Source of the DNA: Euperipatoides rowelli
Taxonomy: Eukaryota > Onychophora > Udeonychophora > Euonychophora > Peripatopsidae
Length of the DNA stretch: 11,444 bases
Reading direction: 5' to 3' (one strand)
NCBI GenBank assembly: GCA_003024985.2
Contig: PXIH01S0053046.1
Of this stretch, positions 7,353-11,444 are shown piece by piece (positions within the stretch are counted from its first letter, which is position 1; every line of letters begins with the position of its first letter). Both the position numbers and the translations under genes were made by a program. The notes beneath the pieces are model-generated. The model was given only the letters and a program-made list of their open reading frames with translations, did not search any database and had not been told where the DNA came from.

Positions 7353-7496
7353 TGATGCCCCTGCAATGGGCTTAAAAATGTTTGATGCCCATGTAACGGG
7401 TTTATTCAAAGCCATGTTCCATAGCCAGTAACAGCGCCATCTAGGAACTATTTTTAGAAAATGTTTGATGCCCGTGTAAAATGCGTATTTGCTAGT
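7270..7496 (+). repeat. Long repeat unit, copy B, with Helitron-like 3' end
   Basis: The order of blocks matches copy A: GGAACTAAGGATTAAGAATC, a GT then GA microsatellite, the hairpin word twice, TTATTCAAAGCCATG, and CGCCATCTAGGAACTATTT. It then continues to a third hairpin word (7468-7487, right arm degraded), ATTTG and CTAGT at 7492-7496, after which the sequence becomes unrelated AT-rich DNA. That makes 7496 a good candidate terminus. Confidence 0.6.
7309..7352 (+). repeat. Compound (TG)n(AG)n microsatellite
   Basis: About 12 TG units pass directly into about 10 AG units. It occupies the position of the GA-rich tract in the other long repeat copies, so it probably expanded from a sequence inside the repeat. 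Confidence 0.9.
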
Positions 7497-9470
7497 ATTT
7501 TTCTTAAAAATTATTCACTATATAAATAATGTTCACAAGTCTCATCAGCTGATATAGATTTATATAAAAAATGCAATTATTTTTCCATTCCTTATCAATA
7601 TGTAAACTTAATGTCATTTAAATAACTTTTTACAATGTACTTGAGTTAATTAAATGATTTAACCATTATTATAAACACTTAATATTCAATAGGAAAGGAT
7701 AAAACATATTTTGTAATCTGATTAACTCATTCTTTTGTAAAATGTTCTAAACTCATGTAATTTTGTTGTTAATTGCTTTAATGATTACTTAATAACTGTA
7801 TAGGCCAATCATTTATTTAGAATTTTAAATTTAGTCAGTTTATTTAGAGTTTTTTTTAAGTAAATGTATTATTTATTTTACTTTAAAAGTAGAGGTATTT
7901 CTATCATTCTTGATTTATACAGCAAATCAATTTTAGATATTAGTTAGATACAACTTCTAAAGGGATCAATATTTTTGGGAGAGTATTGTTGAGATTTTCT
8001 TTGATAGAAAAATATTGTCAATACTTTGTTTGACATTTAACTAAATCACCAATATGTAACATCTTCCCTCATCCATTAAAGCTTATTTTTAAGGTGAATT
8101 GTTTTTTTATTTTTTTTATTGAAGACAAATCTGTTGCAGCTGAATGATTTTATTTTTGACAACTTATTCTAAATTTCGAAACTTTGCTAATAATAAATTT
8201 AAAACTACTAGCCTATGTCATGGTAAAAATTTGACAATCAATTTTTCGAAATAAAATTAAACAAAAAAAAAAAAAAAATACTTGGCAAACATCTTAAAAA
8301 TATTTTTAATTAGCAAGATAATTTAAAAAATTATTGGAATTTCTTTTCAAACATTTTTCTTCATCGAGAAACTAATTATCTCCAATTAATTTCTATGGAA
8401 AAAAAATATTTGGGGGAATAATAGACTACGTCAGCATTGACCCATTAGACACATGATGTATACACTGTTAATGCTGAACTAAAGTAAAACAAAACTGGAA
8501 CTTTTAAGTTAATCAATAAAATGAAATTTCACTATTATTTCTATTACATTTCATTGAAAAATGAAGGGATTTTATCTCAAAAATATAGTAAAACATGTCT
8601 AGTTNTTTTTTTTATTCATATGCAATAATATTTACTTAACTTTATTTTTGTTTATGACATTAAATGACTTGAAGCATATTCCATGACTAATATTTCATGT
8701 TGGATATCAAACATTTACTATAAGTACAATTTAATTCCAAATTTTTCTTGGTTTTCCATTACTTGGATTAGAAAAGATAGATCAATAAACAAAATAATAA
8801 GATTGTTTTCCAGATTCTCTTTTAAAAGATTACTGAATCCAATGCTTTAATATTTTAAGGTCTATTATCTTCTTTTGAATGAGAAATAATAGTTAAAATA
8901 AGAGATGATATACTGAAGCAATTACTATAAAAATATTGAGGAGACTTCTTTTGAAGCATTAACTTAATGCCACTGTTAATAAGAAAAAACCATCATCAAC
9001 TGTTAAAATGCTAATTAAATGTGAAAGCAAAGTGAAAGTGGACATTTTATTTTGTCTTTGAAAATACTAAAAGCATGTCAAGAATACTAAAACTCACTGC
9101 ATATGTCACAAATTTAAAATATTATTGTCCTTTTCAATTTCACTATCTGATGTTGCCAATAATAAAAAAAAGGTTTCAGGAAGACAATTTATTTGCAATA
9201 TTTTAGAAAATAAAATGTAAAGTAACAAGAGTTAAAGAAATAATATTTCATAAAAATATATTTATAAAAGGCTAACTTTTACATAATTAATATAATAGTT
9301 TTTAAAGATTTATTTTACAGCCTATTCTTAGTGGGGAAACTACATTTTTTTTTCCAACTTTGATGATTATATTCTTTTAAAAGAAACACATCAACTGACA
9401 TCTAACAATTGCAAAAGGAATGAAAGTAAGTATTGACACAAGTGGTATAAATTATATGTTTTTAATAATC
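7497..9470. other. AT-rich stretch without a gene
   Basis: Nearly 2 kb with no open frame of note, no RNA gene and no clear repeat family. Homopolymer runs are frequent, with one N near 8605. The only landmark is AATAAA (8250-8255) followed by a run of 16 A (8263-8278). Confidence 0.6.
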
Positions 9471-9471
9471 A

Positions 9472-9518
9472 TGTATATATAAATTTATATATATGGTATA
9501 TATAAATATATCTATATC
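9472..9518. repeat. TA-rich simple repeat
   Basis: Alternating TATATA blocks with short interruptions, leading directly into the pyrimidine-rich repeat that follows. Confidence 0.75.
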
Positions 9519-9752
9519 TTTCCATCCATCCAACCCTAACTTTATCTCTCTTTCCATTCCTACTTGCATCTATATCTTCATTCATCTCTCTATCACTTGA
9601 TCCACCCACCCACTCAACCTTTTACTCATTCATCAATCCATTCCTCCTCCATACATCCCTCTAACACTCAAAACTTACTTCCCTCCATCCACCATCCATC
9701 CACTAACCCAAACATCCACCCATTGATCCATCAATACATCTCTATCTCTCAA
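9519..9752 (+). repeat. Pyrimidine-rich imperfect (ATCC)n-like repeat
   Basis: Degenerate CCATCCATC, CATCTCTC and ACCCACCCAC words make the plus strand almost free of G for over 230 bases. An open frame across it (9564-9848) encodes a Ser/His/Pro/Leu-rich low-complexity string and is a by-product of the repeat, not a gene. Confidence 0.85.
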
Positions 9753-9849
9753 ATTTTATTAACATTTGGTATGTCATATCCAAGTAATTTTTCAGAAAAT
9801 CTTGCAATATTCCAAAAGACACATTTCAAAATCTTAGTTGGTTATTGAA

Positions 9850-10560
9850 AAAAAAAATAATAAACATGTAACACAATAATTTTACAATCAGAATTCTGAC
9901 ATTTTAATGACATGCTAGAAAGTTGTAATAGAATGTTGCAGGAATATAATCATTTGCTTTTGAAAAGTGATAATGTTATTAAACTTAAATTAAAAATTTT
10001 GATGACTCAAAATAAGCAGTGGAACATTGAAACTAACAATAGTGTGGAATTTCTGTTATGTGCAAATAATTTTTAATTTCACATTCTAACTTTCTCAAAC
10101 TTGTTTTTATATAAGTGTAACTTAGATGACAGCAATGCAGGCCTAATAGGAACAATCATTTTTTAATAAACTATATTCTAAAGTCATACCTAATTATTTA
10201 ATCATTCCTTTCTGAATTTATATAAATGTCATAAAAAAAATAACTAACTATGTTAGGAAACAAGAAAGTTATTATTGATAACCTTGATTTAAAAAATAAT
10301 AATAATGAAATAATGAAAAATGAATTACAATAATTAGAAAACTAATATGCAAAAGTTCTGTATTATCTCTGTATTAAGGAGTCATTAAATACCAAAAGTG
10401 TAAAGCATCAGAAAATATTTGGTTCTTTAAAAAATATTAACATTATATGTTAGTCAAATTTATAAAATATCAGTTAAAATAAGGACATTTTTTTTCTATT
10501 TTTAAAATAAATTTCCTGTTATTCACAGCAAGTCAATTTTTAATTTAATATAATTAATTA
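9850..10560. other. AT-rich stretch without a gene
   Basis: I see nothing coding or structured here beyond A/T homopolymers and scattered AAT repeats. The last bases are TAATTAATTA-like sequence, into which the next element inserted. Confidence 0.55.
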
Positions 10561-10568
10561 TAATTAAT
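10561..10568 (+). repeat. Left target-site duplication of MITE
   Basis: TAATTAAT directly precedes the left terminal inverted repeat and is repeated exactly at 10962-10969. The flank is repetitive TTAATTA sequence, so the exact duplication length is slightly uncertain. Confidence 0.7.
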
Positions 10569-10961
10569 GGGGACAGTACACTTTTATCAGTGAAAAAAAT
10601 ATTAGAAAATATGATTTTTTGTGCAAATTAAAAGATTTAATTAAAATAAATCACATACCTTGCCAAGGGCACTTCATTGTCTATAACAGTATAATCATTT
10701 GGCCAAAAACCAATTTTTTAATAATCGTGTTAACCATTATAATATAGCCATTTGTCATAGATACCACCTGGTGGATTTTACTATAAACACTGTAACTAAA
10801 TATTTTGGAATAAACTTCTTATATTTTTGATGAAGGGTGAATTTTATGGGTAATTTTAGCCAAATTTACCAATAAAATCTACCCTTCATCCAAAATATAA
10901 GAAGTTTATTCCAATAAAAAATGATTAAAAAAAAGTTTGCTGATAAAAGTGTACTGTCCCC
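10569..10961. mobile_element. 393-bp foldback MITE with 22-bp terminal inverted repeats
   Basis: The first 22 bases (starting GGGGACAGTACACTTTTATC) are the exact reverse complement of the last 22. Identical 8-bp duplications flank it. There is no coding capacity, which defines a MITE. A GGGGACAGTACA start with an 8-bp duplication is compatible with the Merlin or hAT superfamilies, with Merlin my preference; neither can be settled without the partner transposase. Inside are a long hairpin (10807-10912) and the 11-bp palindrome CCACCTGGTGG (10764-10774). The perfect ends and duplications indicate a fairly recent insertion compared with everything else in the window. Confidence 0.85.
10807..10912. 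repeat. Long internal hairpin of the MITE
   Basis: Arms of about 51 bases (10807-10857 and 10862-10912) match at roughly 90 percent by eye, with a 4-base loop. The outer part, GGAATAAACTTCTTATATTT, is perfectly paired. A transcript through it would fold into a hairpin the size of a microRNA precursor. Whether it is transcribed cannot be seen. Confidence 0.85.
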
Positions 10962-10969
10962 TAATTAAT
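10962..10969 (+). repeat. Right target-site duplication of MITE
   Basis: TAATTAAT immediately follows the right terminal inverted repeat and is an exact copy of 10561-10568. Confidence 0.7.
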
Positions 10970-11120
10970 ATTACAAAAGAGTATTCTAGAGTAATTTAGA
11001 AAGACCAGGTTCCTTTTCTGAGCCGGTGTACTGGGTTAAAAAACCCTAGCAATGGTGTAGAAGCCAGGGGTAAAAAACATTCCATAACTGGCTAATCCCA
11101 GTATAGGTCTTCAACACGGA

Positions 11121-11146
11121 TTCAGTCAGTATTACTACTGACTGAA
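11121..11146. repeat. Short perfect hairpin
   Basis: TTCAGTCAGTA pairs with TACTGACTGAA around the loop TTAC, an 11-bp perfect stem. It lies in the last 480 bases, which are otherwise without a gene, in a locally more GC-rich patch (about 11000-11165). No U run follows it, and a bacterial-type terminator makes no sense here. Confidence 0.75.
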
Positions 11147-11444
11147 CCACAATGTCAGGACTTGGACATTCATTTTCAATTTACATCAGATTCAAGAATC
11201 AAGTATAAACTTGGTACCAATTTTTATTGCAAATATTACAAGTGACTAATTTCTTTTGAGAAACTACTACATCTTAATACTAATGAAGTCCATGAATTGA
11301 AATAGCCATTTCATATGGTTTTACAATACAATGGGATTAATTCAAAAGTTAACCTGAATTACCTGTATTCTAATTTATTATAATCATAAAATAGAAATAT
11401 AACATTTTTTAGAGGACACACTTATATTTTCATTCCTGCTTGAG

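Larger units (their letters stand above)
5328..7496. repeat. Cluster of degenerate Helitron-like short repeats
   Basis: About 2.2 kb made of diverged copies of a few words. GATGCCCGTGTAACGGGCTT or close variants occur at least 13 times: plus strand 5388, 5418, 5612, 5639, 6131, 6304, 6333, 6685, 6995, 7354, 7384 and 7468, and inverted at 5910-5929. GCCATCTAGGAACTATTTTTAG or variants occur about ten times (for example near 5469, 5861, 6181, 6386, 6432, 6848, 7217 and 7435). GA-rich and GT-rich microsatellites sit at similar places in several copies. The hairpin word is self-complementary (CCCGT GTA ACGGG). Three copies continue into CTTATT-like sequence and CTAGT or CCAGT, recalling the hairpin-plus-CTAG 3' end of Helitrons and Helentrons. 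No Rep/helicase is present, so these would be non-autonomous. No protein coding is supported; open frames on the minus strand (5300-5512, 5556-5798) are chance. Confidence 0.6.

Noticed and set aside
5328-7496. CRISPR array reading of the regularly recurring hairpin word
   Set aside because: Spacing is irregular, copies are diverged, the intervening sequence is also repeated, and the context is an animal genome.
9564-9848. Open frame encoding a Ser/His/Pro/Leu-rich protein
   Set aside because: It is the translation of the (ATCC)-like repeat, without a supported start or any domain.
11121-11146. Rho-independent terminator
   Set aside because: There is no U run after the stem, no upstream gene, and the genome is eukaryotic.
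10980-11165. tRNA-derived SINE in the locally GC-richer patch
   Set aside because: I could not find convincing A and B box promoter words or a tail on either strand.

Overview
The window is AT-rich animal nuclear DNA with no intact host gene visible. It is a graveyard of transposable elements: fragments of an L1/Tx1-type LINE, a hAT-like element, a piggyBac transposase, a Helitron-like short-repeat cluster and a small foldback MITE, separated by featureless AT-rich sequence. The lack of operons and bacterial signals, the metazoan element families, and the frequent GCGCCATCTA-type and TAGGCCTA-type words suggest an invertebrate. An arthropod is my best guess, but a mollusc or another invertebrate is not excluded. 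Isolated N bases show that this is an assembled draft.

Layout. Positions 1-735 hold no gene, only a hairpin near 341-412. Positions 754-1785 are LINE ORF1, one reading frame with two stop codons and a good CCHC zinc knuckle. Positions 1831-4038 are a hAT-like insertion bounded by imperfect 8-bp target duplications (GTTAACAC and GTTATCAC). Nested inside it, at about 2410-3897, is a decayed piggyBac element on the minus strand with a recognisable transposase (2459-3455), a TTAA at its right end and a repeated GTTACC...GGTAAC palindrome. The LINE resumes at 4055 with ORF2: an endonuclease start, an internal deletion, then reverse transcriptase to about 5345. The order of events reads directly as LINE first, hAT into the LINE, piggyBac into the hAT.

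Positions 5328-7496 are a dense cluster of related short repeats built from a hairpin word (GATGCCCGTGTAACGGGCTT), the word GCCATCTAGGAACTATTTTTAG, and GA/GT microsatellites. Three hairpin copies run on into CTAGT or CCAGT, as in the 3' ends of Helitron/Helentron elements. Positions 7497-9470 and 9850-10560 show no gene. Positions 9472-9752 are a TA repeat followed by a pyrimidine-rich (ATCC)-like repeat.

Positions 10569-10961 are a complete-looking 393-bp MITE with 22-bp perfect terminal inverted repeats, a perfect 8-bp target duplication TAATTAAT, and a long internal hairpin with about 51-bp arms and a 4-nt loop. The final 480 bp hold only a short perfect hairpin. Nothing here works together as a pathway. 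The biology is successive transposition, and the best candidates for undescribed material are the Helitron-like repeat family, the MITE and the unusual end structure of the piggyBac remnant.
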